Positions 44,297 to 55,247 are shown, counted from the stretch's first letter. The stretch: 64,000 bases of DNA from Pseudomonadota bacterium (GCA_021847015.1 JAJZVW010000004.1:62001-126000), one strand, 5' to 3'. Numbers and translations are program-made. Notes: a model not told the origin generated them from the letters alone.

Positions 44297-46021
44297 GTGG
44301 ACGCGAAAAGCCAAGAAGGGGCCATTTCCACCAAGACGCTGCGGCGCACCATCGTCGTCTATACGGCCTTGGCGCTGGCCGCGATCAGCCTGCTGGTGGC
44401 CGTCGCATCCATCAGCCCGTTGGCCGTTCGCCTGCGGAAGAATGCCCAGGACACCTACCGCCACGCGTTGGCCCTCAAAGTCATGGCGGCGGAAGAATAC
44501 CTGTCGCGCGCCCGCGGGCTGACGCAGCAGATCACCAGCCGGGTGGCCATCAACCAGCAGCTCGAAGCGGTGGAAAACGGCAAACTATCGCTCACGCAGG
44601 CATCGGAAGACATCTCCGGCCGGCTGGCCTATGCGCTTCGCCTGTCCCCGGAGATGGAGGGGATCGTCCGTCTGGACGCGCGTGGCAATGTGGTCTCGTC
44701 CGTCGGCATGCCGTTTCCCTGGCGTGACGCGACCCTGCCGCAAGACCATGGAGATCCCGTGATTTCCTGCCTCGCCGACGGATCCGGCAAGCCCTTGATC
44801 ATTGCCGCGGCCCCCGTCTCCGGCCATGACGGCCGCCGCATCGGCACCGATTTCATGCTGATCGACACCGCCGCCCTGCAAGCCATCGTCAAAGGCACGG
44901 GCGTTGCCGGGCGCAGCGGGGACACGGCCCTCATCAGCGGCGGACAAACGCCGCGCGTCATCGTCCCCTACCGGGGGGACGCGGCCATGGCACCGGGAGC
45001 CGAGGAAATCCGAACCGCCCGCATGAACCGGCGCGACGGCGACATGGTAGTGGATGCCCGGCGCGGGCGCATCCTGGTGACGCAGGGCATACCCGGCACG
45101 GACTGGACCATGATGATGCGGGTCAACGCGCATGAGGCCACGGCCGACGTCGACCGTCTCATCCTCACGGTGACGGCCGGAGCGCTCGGGCTCACCCTGA
45201 TCGGCGTCCTGGGGCTGCTGATGGTGCTCCGGCCATTGACCGGCGGTTTCATCGTCCAGGCCAACGACATGAGACGGCAGATCGACGAACTGGAGAAGGC
45301 CAAGTCCGACCTCGACGAAAAGAGCCGCCGTCTGACCCGCACGAATGCCCAACTCCAGGAATACGCCTACGCCGCGTCGCACGACCTGCAGGAACCCTTG
45401 CGGACGGTAACCAGCTTCGCCCAGTTGCTGTCGAAGCGCTATCGCGGCCACCTCGATTCCGAGGCGGACGAGTTCATCGACTTCATCGTCGAAGGCGCCC
45501 ACCGCATGCATGGGCGGGTCAACGACCTTCTCGCCTACGCGCGGCTGGACGGGGAGGCCGGCGAAGGGTTCCAGGCCGTGGACATGGATTCCGTGCTGGG
45601 CGAAGTCGTGGCCGGGTTGGGGGCCTCCATCACGGAAAAATCCGCGACCGTGGAAGCGCGCCCCCTGCCCAGGGTGCAGGGGAACCGCGCGCAACTTGGC
45701 GCCCTGCTCCAAAATCTGATCGCCAACGCGATCAAGTTCGCCAAGCCGGGCCAAGCGCCCCACGTGACGATCTCGGGCCAACGCCATGGGACCCGCGTGG
45801 AAATCCTCGTCCGGGACGAGGGGATCGGGATCGATCCGGCCTTCCAGGACCGTATCTTCCAGATGTTCAAGCGGTTGCATCCGCCCGGCACCTACGAGGG
45901 GAGCGGCATCGGCCTGGCCATGTGCCGCCGCGTGGCCGAAAACCATGGCGGACGCATTTGGGTGGATTCCCACCCGGGCGACGGCGCCACCTTCCATGTG
46001 GTTCTGCCGGCGGCGGATTGA
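44297..46021 (+). CDS. Membrane sensor histidine kinase with large extracytoplasmic domain
   Basis: This 574-residue kinase has helix 1 at about 18-42, an extracytoplasmic Cache-like sensory domain (about 45-285) and helix 2 (about 295-318). A short coiled linker leads to HisKA with phosphoacceptor H362 in AASHDLQEPLRT, and HATPase with NLIANAIKF and GSGIGLAM. The kinase core closely resembles that of the kinase at 21013-22857, so the two are probably paralogues with swapped sensors. No response regulator is adjacent. The start is a GTG with GAAGGG upstream. Confidence 0.87.
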   Translation: MDAKSQEGAISTKTLRRTIVVYTALALAAISLLVAVASISPLAVRLRKNAQDTYRHALALKVMAAEEYLSRARGLTQQITSRVAINQQLEAVENGKLSLTQASEDISGRLAYALRLSPEMEGIVRLDARGNVVSSVGMPFPWRDATLPQDHGDPVISCLADGSGKPLIIAAAPVSGHDGRRIGTDFMLIDTAALQAIVKGTGVAGRSGDTALISGGQTPRVIVPYRGDAAMAPGAEEIRTARMNRRDGDMVVDARRGRILVTQGIPGTDWTMMMRVNAHEATADVDRLILTVTAGALGLTLIGVLGLLMVLRPLTGGFIVQANDMRRQIDELEKAKSDLDEKSRRLTRTNAQLQEYAYAASHDLQEPLRTVTSFAQLLSKRYRGHLDSEADEFIDFIVEGAHRMHGRVNDLLAYARLDGEAGEGFQAVDMDSVLGEVVAGLGASITEKSATVEARPLPRVQGNRAQLGALLQNLIANAIKFAKPGQAPHVTISGQRHGTRVEILVRDEGIGIDPAFQDRIFQMFKRLHPPGTYEGSGIGLAMCRRVAENHGGRIWVDSHPGDGATFHVVLPAAD

Positions 46022-46035
46022 GAGATGGCGGGACG

Positions 46036-46344
46036 TTACCGCCGGCGGTCCAGTTCGCGCCCAAGCCGGCCGGTCAGAAACAGCCCCGACATGTGAAGAT
46101 CGCCCACCAGCGAAAGAAAAGGATGGCGGAAGGTGGCGGGCCGGTTCCGCTCGACCAGCGCATGCCCGGCCCAGGCGCTGCCGTACCCCACCACCGGCGC
46201 CGCGCCCGCCAGCCAGCCGTTCCCGAGCGCAACCGCCACCGCCAGCAGGCCGAGGGCGGCCAGGGTGCCCGCGACATGGAGCGCCCGGTTGACGGGATCG
46301 GCGTGGAGGCTGAGATACACGGGCCAGAATTGCCGGTATGTCAT
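46036..46344 (-). CDS. DUF962/Mpo1-like membrane protein
   Basis: This 102-residue protein of the DUF962 family has two hydrophobic helices (about 24-42 and 44-60). Conserved histidines and polar residues lie in SLHADPVNRALHVAGT, WAGHALVERNRPATFRHPFLSL and GDLHM. The yeast relative Mpo1 is a dioxygenase acting on 2-hydroxy fatty acids; whether this protein shares that activity is not known. It starts five bases after the methylmalonyl-CoA mutase stop, so it is probably co-transcribed with it. Confidence 0.78.
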   Translation of the reverse strand: MTYRQFWPVYLSLHADPVNRALHVAGTLAALGLLAVAVALGNGWLAGAAPVVGYGSAWAGHALVERNRPATFRHPFLSLVGDLHMSGLFLTGRLGRELDRRR

Positions 46345-46349
46345 GGGGG

Positions 46350-48500
46350 TCAGGCGGTCGCCCGCCTCGCCTTCAAGAGGGCCAGGATCCCGACCGCCGC
46401 CTCCGGGATATTGGTGCCGGGACCATAGATGGCGGCCACGCCGGCATGGCGCAGCGCTTCGTAATCCTGGGGCGGGATGACGCCGCCGACGACGACCAGC
46501 ATGTCGTCGGCCCCCTCGGCCCTCAGTTCCCGGACCAACGCCGGCACCAGGGTCTTGTGGGCACCGGCGAGACTGGATGCGGCGACAACGTGGACATCGT
46601 TCTCGACGGCCTGGCGGGCCGCTTCCTCAGGGGTCTGGAACAGCGGCCCGATGTCCACGTCGAAGCCCATGTCGGCGAAGGCGGTGGCGATCACCTTGGC
46701 GCCGCGGTCGTGTCCATCCTGGCCCATCTTCACCACCAGCATGCGGGGCCGGCGGCCTTCGGCTTCGGCGAAGGCGGCGGCCTCGCGGACGATGGCCTCG
46801 AAGCGAGCATCGCCGCGATGAGCGCCTCCGTACACGCCCGACACCGTACGGACCACGGCGTGATGGCGCGAAAATACGGCTTCGAGCGCCGAGGATATCT
46901 CTCCCACCGTGGCACGGGCGCGGGTCGCTTCGATGGCGAGTTCCAGCAGATTGCCCTCCCCGGATCGGGCGGCCCGGCCGAGAGCGCCAAGGGCGGTCTC
47001 CACCCTGGCCGAATTCCGCGCGGCCTTGACCCGGCCCAGCCGCGCGATCTGCGCCTCGCGCACCCGGGAATTGTCCACCTCGAGGATTTCGATGGGGGCT
47101 TCGTCGGGCGGCGGATACTTGTTGACCCCGACCACAACCTCCTCGCCACGGTCGATGCGGGCCTGCCGCCGGGCGGCGGCCTCCTCGATCCGCATCTTGG
47201 GCACGCCGGCCTCCACCGCCCTGGTCATGCCGCCCATCGCCTCGACCTCTTGGATCAGTTTCCATGCCTCCCCGGCCAGCGACGCGGTAAGGCTCTCGAC
47301 GTAATAGCTGCCGGCCAAAGGATCGACGACGTGGGGAATGCCGGTCTCCTCGGCGATAATCAATTGGGTGTTGCGGGCGATGCGCGCCGAGAACGGCGTC
47401 GGCAGGGCGACGGCCTCGTCCAAGGCGTTGGTGTGAAGAGACTGGGTGCCGCCCAGGACCGCCGCCAGGGCCTCGATGGTGGTACGGACGATGTTGTTGT
47501 AGGGGTCTTTCCCCGTCAGCGACACGCCCGAGGTCTGGCAATGGGTGCGCAGCGCCATCGACGCCGGATTTCGGGGATCGAACGGCCGTATCAGCCGTGC
47601 CCAGAGCAGGCGGGCGGCGCGCAGCTTGGCCACCTCCATGAAGACGTTCATGCCGATGGCGAAGAAGAACGAAAGCCGGCCGGCGAAATCGTCGATGGCA
47701 AGGCCCCGGCCCAAGGCGGCGCGGACGTATTCGAGGCCATCCGCCAACGTGAAGGCCAGTTCCTGCACCGCCGTGGCGCCGGCCTCCTGCATGTGGTAGC
47801 CGGAGATCGAGATGGAATTGAACCGGGGCATGTGCCTGGCGGTGTATTCGATGATGTCGGCGACGATGCGCATGCTGGGTGCGGGCGGATAGATGTAGGT
47901 GTTGCGGACCATGAACTCCTTGAGGATGTCGTTCTGGATCGTCCCCGACAACGACGCCGGGGACACGCCCTGCTCCTCGGCGGCGACGATATAGCCGGCC
48001 AGCACCGGCAAGACGGCGCCGTTCATGGTCATGGAGACGCTCATGCGGTCGAGGGGGATACCGTCGAACAGGACCTTCATGTCCTCGACGGAATCGATGG
48101 CGACGCCCGCCTTGCCCACGTCCCCGATCACCCGCGGGTGGTCGCTGTCGTAGCCCCGATGGGTGGCGAGATCGAAGGCCACCGACAACCCCTTCTGCCC
48201 GGCCGCGAGATTGGCCCGGTAGAAGGCGTTGGAGTCCTCGGCTGTGGAGAAGCCGGCATATTGACGGATGGTCCAGGGCCGGTTCGCATACATGGTCGCC
48301 CGCGGGCCCCGCACGAACGGCGGAAGCCCGGGCAGCGTACCCAGATGCTCCAGCCCCTCCAGATCGGCCACCGTGTAAAGGGGTTTGACGGCGATGCCTT
48401 CCGGGGTCTCCCAGGACAGCGACTCGGCGGACCTCCCCCTCAACTCCTCGGCCGCGAGAGCCCGCCAGTCGTCCAAGTCCTTCTTGGCGAAGTCGGTCAT
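46350..48500 (-). CDS. scpA: Methylmalonyl-CoA mutase (single-chain, B12-dependent)
   Basis: This 716-residue mutase converts (R)-methylmalonyl-CoA and succinyl-CoA. The catalytic barrel has [48 protein letters not shown] and [12 protein letters not shown]. The C-terminal B12 domain has [23 protein letters not shown], with the axial histidine near residue 598. It depends on cobalamin, as does MetH, matching the cobalt transporter at the window start. An AGGAAC ribosome site precedes the ATG. A DUF962 gene follows. Confidence 0.95.
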   Translation of the reverse strand: MTDFAKKDLDDWRALAAEELRGRSAESLSWETPEGIAVKPLYTVADLEGLEHLGTLPGLPPFVRGPRATMYANRPWTIRQYAGFSTAEDSNAFYRANLAAGQKGLSVAFDLATHRGYDSDHPRVIGDVGKAGVAIDSVEDMKVLFDGIPLDRMSVSMTMNGAVLPVLAGYIVAAEEQGVSPASLSGTIQNDILKEFMVRNTYIYPPAPSMRIVADIIEYTARHMPRFNSISISGYHMQEAGATAVQELAFTLADGLEYVRAALGRGLAIDDFAGRLSFFFAIGMNVFMEVAKLRAARLLWARLIRPFDPRNPASMALRTHCQTSGVSLTGKDPYNNIVRTTIEALAAVLGGTQSLHTNALDEAVALPTPFSARIARNTQLIIAEETGIPHVVDPLAGSYYVESLTASLAGEAWKLIQEVEAMGGMTRAVEAGVPKMRIEEAAARRQARIDRGEEVVVGVNKYPPPDEAPIEILEVDNSRVREAQIARLGRVKAARNSARVETALGALGRAARSGEGNLLELAIEATRARATVGEISSALEAVFSRHHAVVRTVSGVYGGAHRGDARFEAIVREAAAFAEAEGRRPRMLVVKMGQDGHDRGAKVIATAFADMGFDVDIGPLFQTPEEAARQAVENDVHVVAASSLAGAHKTLVPALVRELRAEGADDMLVVVGGVIPPQDYEALRHAGVAAIYGPGTNIPEAAVGILALLKARRATA

Positions 48501-48642
48501 GGTCGCCGTTCCTACCCGCTTTCTACCCGACGGGGCGGGAGTATAGCCCCGTGTTCCGAGCGCCGTCCACGTACTTAAGGTCAGCTTGACGGGCTTCCAA
48601 GCCTTTCGGCAGCCTGATGGGCTCCCTCAGGAGGACAGTGCG

Positions 48643-49497
48643 ATGGGCTATCTCGACCATATCGCCGCCTGCAACGTCCACGATATCGACCGGTTCCGGC
48701 CGTTCGTGGCGGATCGCCGTCACATCGGATGGATCAGGCGCGACACGGTGGAGAAGCTGGCGGCCTTTCCCGACGTGTTCCGAATCCGGGACGACAGCGT
48801 GACCCTCCATCCCCGTCTGGGCAGCCCCGACGAACGGAGCGGGGCGATCGACGCGGTGGCGGTGCGCTTGGCCAACGAGTGGGGCTATCCCGGTTTGCGC
48901 GGCGAGCGCTATGCGGTGGCGCCGCGCTGGGGCGAGCCGCCCGTGATGACCATCGACCGCGGAGTGGTCAGCGCTTTCGGCGTCCGGGCCTACGGCGTCC
49001 ACGTCAACGGCATCGTCCGCCGGCCCGACGGCCCGTTCCTGTGGGTCAGCCGGCGGGCGCCCGACAGGCTGGTCGCGCCCGGCAAACTCGACAATATGAT
49101 CGCCGGCGGCCAGCCCGCCCACCTCAATCTCGCCGACAACCTCGTCAAGGAGGCGGCCGAGGAGGCCGACGTGCCCGAGACGCTGGCCCGGACCGCCCGC
49201 CCCGTGGGAGCGATTACCTATTGCCTGGAGGACGAATGGGGGCTCAAGCCGGACGTGATGTTCTGTTTCGACCTTGAGGTCCCGGACGGTTTCTCCCCCC
49301 GCAACACCGATGGCGAAATCAGCGGCTTCACGCTGATGCCGGTCGCCGAGGTGGCCGAGCGGGTGCGCGACAGCGACGCCTTCAAGTTCAACGTGAACCT
49401 GGTCATCATGGATTTCCTGATCCGGCACGGCGTGCTTTCCCCCGAGAACGAACCGGATTACGTGGACATCGTGCGGGGGCTGAGACGCGGCTGGTAA
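48643..49497 (+). CDS. DUF4743 Nudix hydrolase (thiamine pyrophosphokinase-related)
   Basis: This 284-residue protein has an N-terminal DUF4743 domain (about 1-120) and a Nudix domain. The Nudix box is GGQPAHLNLADNLVKEAAEEADV (about 160-182), with the REUXEE core as KEAAEE. Similar proteins are annotated as thiamine-pyrophosphokinase-related Nudix enzymes acting on damaged thiamine phosphates; the substrate here is not established. An AGGAGG ribosome site lies eight bases before the ATG. It converges on folE across a long hairpin. Confidence 0.85.
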   Translation: MGYLDHIAACNVHDIDRFRPFVADRRHIGWIRRDTVEKLAAFPDVFRIRDDSVTLHPRLGSPDERSGAIDAVAVRLANEWGYPGLRGERYAVAPRWGEPPVMTIDRGVVSAFGVRAYGVHVNGIVRRPDGPFLWVSRRAPDRLVAPGKLDNMIAGGQPAHLNLADNLVKEAAEEADVPETLARTARPVGAITYCLEDEWGLKPDVMFCFDLEVPDGFSPRNTDGEISGFTLMPVAEVAERVRDSDAFKFNVNLVIMDFLIRHGVLSPENEPDYVDIVRGLRRGW

Positions 49498-49504
49498 TCT
49501 CCGG

Positions 49505-49570
49505 CCGCCCTCCCCGTCATCCCGAAGCCAAGCGCGGAGGGAAGCGCACCCGGGACGACAGGGAGGGCGG
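49505..49570. terminator. Bidirectional hairpin between the Nudix gene and folE
   Basis: Two arms of about 22 bases (CCGCCCTCCCCGTCATCCCG and its near-complement ending at 49570) match at about 18 of 22 positions, around a 22-base loop. The hairpin lies between convergent genes, so it probably terminates both. It also has the TCATCCCG core seen in the element at 19268-19409. Confidence 0.5.
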
Positions 49571-49576
49571 AAAGCT

Positions 49577-50230
49577 TCAAACGTTCAACAGCCCGTGACC
49601 GCCGTTATGGATCAGCCCCAGGAACTCGCGGCGGGTGGCCGGGTCGTCGCGGAACACGCCGAGCATACGGCTGGTGACCATGGTGATGCCGGGCTTGTGC
49701 ACGCCGCGCGTGGTCATGCAGTGGTGCGCGGCCTCGATCACCACCGCCACGCCCTTGGGCTGCAACACGTCGTTGATGGTGTTGGCCACCTGCGCGGTCA
49801 GCTTTTCCTGAATCTGTAACCGCCGGGCATAGACTTCGAGCACGCGGGCGAGCTTGGAGATGCCCACCACCCGCTTGTCCGGCAGATAGGCGACATGGGC
49901 CTTGCCGATGATGGGGACCATATGGTGCTCGCAATGGGATTCCAGACGGATATCCCGGAGCAACACGATCTCGTCGTAACCATCGGTCTCCTCGAAGGTG
50001 CGCGCCAGAATTTCCACCGGATCCTGCTCGTAGCCGGCGAAGAATTCCTCATAGGCGCGCACGACCCGATCCGGGGTGCCGATCAATCCCTCGCGGTCGG
50101 GATCGTCGCCGGCCCAGCGGATCAGCGTCCGCACGGCCAGCTCCGCTTCGGCCCGCGTCGGCCGGGCGGCAGCGGCGGCGGGCAATTCACACAGTTCTTT
50201 CGGAAGCATGCTGATGTCATCGCTCTTCAA
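49577..50230 (-). CDS. folE: GTP cyclohydrolase I
   Basis: This 217-residue homodecameric enzyme makes 7,8-dihydroneopterin triphosphate for folate. Zinc ligands C100 and H103 lie in [10 protein letters not shown] and C171 in [10 protein letters not shown], with the GTP-site motifs [20 protein letters not shown] and [11 protein letters not shown]. The start appears to be a TTG at 50230 with GGGGGA seven bases upstream; an ATG at 50209 would remove seven residues. It is downstream of apaG on the same strand. Confidence 0.94.
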   Translation of the reverse strand: MKSDDISMLPKELCELPAAAAARPTRAEAELAVRTLIRWAGDDPDREGLIGTPDRVVRAYEEFFAGYEQDPVEILARTFEETDGYDEIVLLRDIRLESHCEHHMVPIIGKAHVAYLPDKRVVGISKLARVLEVYARRLQIQEKLTAQVANTINDVLQPKGVAVVIEAAHHCMTTRGVHKPGITMVTSRMLGVFRDDPATRREFLGLIHNGGHGLLNV

Positions 50231-50320
50231 GGCGGCATCCCCCGTTCGACAGTTCCATGCACAATGGTGGTAGGACGTGGGGGATGTGGCCCTTCAGGCG
50301 CGGGTTTGCAAGAGCCCGCT

Positions 50321-50713
50321 TCAGTTGATTCGCATGATCTCGTGTGGACTATCAAGAGAGAAGGCGGGAATGGCGACATCGAACTTCTCGCCGCCCTCGC
50401 TCTCCATCTGGTAGGCGCCCACCATGATTCCCGAGGTGGTGTGAAGCGGGGTCCCGCTGGTGTATTCGAAGGACTCTCCCGGATGGAGCAGCGGCTGCTC
50501 GCCGACCACGCCCGTCCCTTGCACCTCCTGGATACGGCCGAGAGCATCGGTGATCTGCCAGCGGCGGCGCTTCAACTGCACCGTCTCCTCGGAATTGTTC
50601 TCGATGCGGACCCGATACGCCCAGACGTAATGGCTGTCGCTCGGCGACGACTGGTCCTCGAGATAAAAGGGCTTCACGGACACGGTGATGTTTCGGGTGG
50701 TCTTGGTATACAT
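50321..50713 (-). CDS. apaG: ApaG domain protein
   Basis: This 130-residue single-domain ApaG protein has a beta-sandwich fold, with the family segments [54 protein letters not shown] and [26 protein letters not shown]. ApaG has been linked to magnesium/cobalt homeostasis and nucleotide metabolism; the mechanism is unknown. It lies between metZ and folE, separated from metZ by a 174-base gap containing two perfect palindromes. Confidence 0.92.
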   Translation of the reverse strand: MYTKTTRNITVSVKPFYLEDQSSPSDSHYVWAYRVRIENNSEETVQLKRRRWQITDALGRIQEVQGTGVVGEQPLLHPGESFEYTSGTPLHTTSGIMVGAYQMESEGGEKFDVAIPAFSLDSPHEIMRIN

Positions 50714-50743
50714 GGCTGCCAGAACCCTGCAACGAACCTCATT

Positions 50744-50799
50744 CCCCGGAATTCCGGGGGGGCCGGGTGCTGGGCTCGCCGGCCGGCGAGCCCAGCACC
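50744..50799. terminator. Two perfect palindromes (16 and 34 bp) between metZ and apaG
   Basis: CCCCGGAATTCCGGGG (50744-50759) and a 34-base perfect palindrome centred at 50782/50783, with half-site GGTGCTGGGCTCGCCGG, lie back to back. On RNA they form very stable stems. They follow metZ on its strand and precede apaG, so termination or processing is the likely role; there is no T-tract. Confidence 0.5.
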
Positions 50800-50887
50800 G
50801 TCACTCAGGCGTCATTATCAAGAACGGCCGCAACGATGTCCACTGCGGCGGTGGTGGACGCGCCTTCGCGCCCTCCCCATCTCCGCG

Positions 50888-52081
50888 TCACCGGCCGAAG
50901 GCGGACGCCAAATCCTCGATCAGGTCGTCCACATCCTCCAGGCCCACCGAAAGACGGAGCATGCCTTCGCCGATCCCCATGGCGATCTTTTCCGCCGGCG
51001 GAATGCGCTGGTGGGTGGTGGTCCAGGGATGGCAGATCAGGCTTTTCGAATCGCCCAGATTGTTCGAAATGTCGATCGTGGCGAGCCCGCCCAGAAGATC
51101 GTAGGCGGCCTTCTTGCCGCCCTCCAGCTCGAAGGCCATGACGGTCCCGTATCCGCGCATCTGCCGGCGGGCCAGATCGTGCTGGGGGTGGCTGGCAAGG
51201 CCGGGATACAGAACCCGCCGCACTTCGGGCCTTCCCTCCAGAAAGCCGGCGATCCGTTCCGCGGTGGCTGCGGCGCGCTCGACCCGTAGGTCGAGGGTCT
51301 CCAGCCCCTTGAGCAGGACCCAGGCGTTGAAGGGCGACAACACCGGCCCGGTATTGCGCAGATAAGGCCCCAGTACGTCCGAGCAGAAGGCATGGGAACC
51401 GAGCACGGCGCCACCCAGGCATCGCCCCTGGCCGTCGATATGCTTCGTCGCCGAATAGACGACCACATCGGCCCCCAGCGCCAGCGGGCTTTGGAACACC
51501 GGGGTGGCGAACACGTTGTCGACCACCAGGCTCGCGCCGGCACGGTGGGCGAGGTCGGCGACCGCCGCCAGATCGATGAGTTCGAGCGTGGGGTTGGCGG
51601 GAGTCTCGACGAAAACCGCCTTGGCCGGGCGTGACAGCGCCGCCTCCCATGCCGCCAGATCCTTGCCGTCGACGAATTCGGTGGCGATGCCGAAACGCGG
51701 CATGAGTTCGGCCAGGATCCATTGGCACGAGCCGAACAGGGCCCGTGACGCCACCACGCGGTCGCCGGCATTGACCTGGCACATCAGGGCGGCATGGACC
51801 GCCGCCATTCCCGAGGCGGTGGCCCGGCACGCCTCGGCCCCCTCGATCGCCGCCAGGCGCTCCTCGAACATGGCGACGGTGGGATTGCTGAAGCGGCTGT
51901 AGACCATGCGGTTCAGCGTGCCGTCGAAGCTCTGTTCGGCCTCCAGCGGACTGCCGTAGACGAAACCCGAGGTCAGGAACAGCGCCTCGCTGGTCTCGTG
52001 CATGCCGGTTCGCGCCAATCCGCCGCGCACCTGACGGGTGCGCAGCCTCCAGCGCTTGCGCGGGTCTTCGGAATTGGACAT
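50888..52081 (-). CDS. metZ: O-succinylhomoserine sulfhydrylase
   Basis: This 397-residue PLP enzyme of the Cys/Met gamma family makes homocysteine directly from O-succinylhomoserine and sulfide. The PLP lysine is K213 in YSATKHIDGQGR. YSRFSNPT, SGMAAV and VVDNVFATPVFQSPLALGAD are family signatures, and HIDGQGRCLGG is typical of MetZ rather than MetB. The leader contains a SAM-II riboswitch and a good promoter, so expression should fall when SAM is high. Its product homocysteine feeds MetH at 11729-15202. Confidence 0.92.
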   Translation of the reverse strand: MSNSEDPRKRWRLRTRQVRGGLARTGMHETSEALFLTSGFVYGSPLEAEQSFDGTLNRMVYSRFSNPTVAMFEERLAAIEGAEACRATASGMAAVHAALMCQVNAGDRVVASRALFGSCQWILAELMPRFGIATEFVDGKDLAAWEAALSRPAKAVFVETPANPTLELIDLAAVADLAHRAGASLVVDNVFATPVFQSPLALGADVVVYSATKHIDGQGRCLGGAVLGSHAFCSDVLGPYLRNTGPVLSPFNAWVLLKGLETLDLRVERAAATAERIAGFLEGRPEVRRVLYPGLASHPQHDLARRQMRGYGTVMAFELEGGKKAAYDLLGGLATIDISNNLGDSKSLICHPWTTTHQRIPPAEKIAMGIGEGMLRLSVGLEDVDDLIEDLASAFGR

Positions 52082-52152
52082 CGGGAAACTCCTTGGCTGG
52101 TCGTCTGGCCTTGGCCGCCGGGGCCTGGGCTCGGACTGTCGCCAAGCTCGGA

Positions 52153-52206
52153 CCTCTTTAGCGGATTGTTTAACGTGGCCGCAAGCCGGTCGCTCAAATC
52201 ACCACG
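52153..52206 (-). ncRNA. SAM-II riboswitch in the metZ leader
   Basis: The 54-base minus-strand segment reads CGTGGTGATTTGAG ... GGCTTGCGGCCACGTTAAAC ... CGCTAAAGAGG. The CGTGG/CCACG stem P1, the TGATTTG loop and the TTAAACAA-CGCTAAA downstream strand form the SAM-II H-type pseudoknot; the conserved blocks match the published metA/metZ-associated motif very closely. It sits 71 bases before the metZ start and ends in AGAGG, near where ribosome access could be blocked on SAM binding. Confidence 0.93.
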
Positions 52207-52213
52207 CGCCAAA

Positions 52214-52242
52214 CACATAGCGAAAAACGACAAATGCGTCAA
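52214..52242 (-). promoter_or_regulatory. Promoter of the metZ/SAM-II transcript
   Basis: On the minus strand TTGACG and TATGTG are separated by 17 bases, and the -10 box ends eight bases before the first base of the riboswitch. Spacing and position fit transcription starting at or just before the aptamer. Confidence 0.65.
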
Positions 52243-52319
52243 CGCGCCAGCCAACAACACAACCAGCCTGTACTATCGGGTCGGCGAACGCGCCCGCGCG
52301 CGCCAACATGCGGAATGCG

Positions 52320-53066
52320 CTACTGGCTGACCCACAGAATGCGGGCGATCCAGGCCAGATCCTCGGCAACGATGCTGCAGCCCGAATGCGCGGGATTGAT
52401 CGCGGCGAGATCGACCCGCCGTGCCGTCTGCCGGATCAGTTGCCGAACCAGGAGCCCCCCGGTCACGGTCATGACCACCACGCGGTCGCCGCGGCGCACG
52501 CTGGCAGAGGGCGAAACGATGACGATGTCCCCATCCCGAAACAGGGGCTGCATCCCGTCTCCCGAGACCTCAAGGCCGTAGGCGAAGGGATCCTCGACCG
52601 TGGGAAAAGGAATTTCATCCCACTGGTGGCCGGAAGGCCGACCCAGGCCGTCGAAGAATCCCGGCTCGCTCGCCTCGACGAAACCGACAAGGGGAATGGT
52701 CGAGGCCGCCCGCGGCGTATGCCCGCTTTCGATGTACCCGACGAAGCGGGCCAACGTGGCACCGGTCGCCTCGAGTACCTTGGCGATACTTTCGGTCGAG
52801 GGCCACCTTGGCTTTCCCTCGCGCGTTACGCGTTTGCTCTTGTTGAAGGTCGTGGGATCCAGTCCCGCTCTGCGCGCCAGCGCCGATGCCGTCAGACCGT
52901 GATCACGAGCCAAGGCGTCGATGGCGCACCATATGTCTCCGTGCTTTAGCATGGAGACATGGTTAGACATTTCGCCAATAAGCGCATCAGGACGATTTGC
53001 CTGTCTGAGCGCGTCGCCACCTCCTTTTATGGGGTCCGGGACGCTATCCAGCTTGTCTAAGGCCAT
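52320..53066 (-). CDS. XRE-type repressor with S24-like domain lacking catalytic residues
   Basis: This 248-residue regulator has an N-terminal helix-turn-helix (about 47-82, LTASALARRAGLDPTTFNKSKR). Its C-terminal LexA/CI-like S24 domain (about 120-240) has the motif VSGDGMQPLFRDGDIVIVSP. In active members the Ser of GDSM is the nucleophile; here it is G171. The general-base Lys is replaced by R208 in LLVRQL. Self-cleavage is therefore unlikely. An excellent GGAGGTGA ribosome site fixes the start at 53066. It is divergent from prfC; its targets are unknown. Confidence 0.82.
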   Translation of the reverse strand: MALDKLDSVPDPIKGGGDALRQANRPDALIGEMSNHVSMLKHGDIWCAIDALARDHGLTASALARRAGLDPTTFNKSKRVTREGKPRWPSTESIAKVLEATGATLARFVGYIESGHTPRAASTIPLVGFVEASEPGFFDGLGRPSGHQWDEIPFPTVEDPFAYGLEVSGDGMQPLFRDGDIVIVSPSASVRRGDRVVVMTVTGGLLVRQLIRQTARRVDLAAINPAHSGCSIVAEDLAWIARILWVSQ

Positions 53067-53368
53067 ATGCTCACCTCCAGCCTACGGACCTTGTTCCGGC
53101 AATGACGCCCGCCGACCTCACCGGCAATCTAGCATAAACGGGACCCGCAGTCTCCTAATCCGCGCAATCAAAATTGTTCGCACAATCGGCGGGATAGATA
53201 GGGCGCGCACCATCGCGCGCCTCCTCGCGATCCCCGGGCCAAACGGCCCGCGCGGGCGGTACGATTTCACCCATGCCCTAGCCGGTCCCGCCAGCGACGG
53301 CGATATCGCGCGTGGCGGTAGCCGGGAAAGCGCTTGTGTATTATAGCCGATCGGGGCAAAAACCGCCC
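53067..53368. other. Divergent intergenic region with possible repressor operator
   Basis: These 302 bases between the S24-type repressor and prfC hold no gene. Overlapping small inverted repeats occur at about 53166-53186 (CAAT-CAAA-ATTG and ATTGT-TCGC-ACAAT), a candidate operator for the repressor. Two GC hairpins follow (GGCGCGC/GCGCGCC and GGGCC-AAAC-GGCCC). No clear promoter pair is identified. Confidence 0.4.
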
Positions 53369-54955
<1,587 letters not shown>

Positions 54956-54986
54956 AACGCCCCCGTTCGGGAAAACGCTGAAAGCG

Positions 54987-55008
54987 CCGGCCGCAAAAGC
55001 CCGGCCGG
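54987..55008 (+). terminator. GC hairpin after prfC
   Basis: CCGGCCG and CGGCCGG form a 7-bp stem with an 8-base loop 31 bases after the prfC stop. There is no T-tract, so it is only a weak terminator candidate. Confidence 0.35.
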
Positions 55009-55078
55009 ACGTCGTCCCCGAGGTGTCCCCCGGGGTGTCATCGTCGGGGTTGCGCGCGTCATTGCAATCGACTACCCC

Positions 55079-55247
55079 TTAGCCTGGATTTCTCACATGG
55101 GCACCGATTTGATTGCGTTTCGGCGGAACGGCTGCCGGCGTCACCGCCCTTGCCAAGGCGGCGAGCCTTGCCCGCGGGCCGCGGCTTGGCACTCCGTCTC
55201 CCCGAAACGCGATCAAATCGCGTGCCCATGTGAGAAATCCAGGCTAA
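55079..55247. mobile_element. 169-bp inverted-repeat element (MITE-like) between prfC and ribF
   Basis: The element has terminal inverted repeats of about 48 bases that match almost perfectly. The outer 26 bases of each arm (starting TTAGCCTGGATTTCTCAC) are identical, and the inner part differs by a few bases around GATTTGAT[T/C]GCGTTTCGG. The centre (about 70 bases) is GC-rich and non-coding. CCCC flanks both ends, possibly a 4-base target duplication. It ends 31 bases before the ribF start. Length and structure suggest a non-autonomous transposon derivative. Confidence 0.7.
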
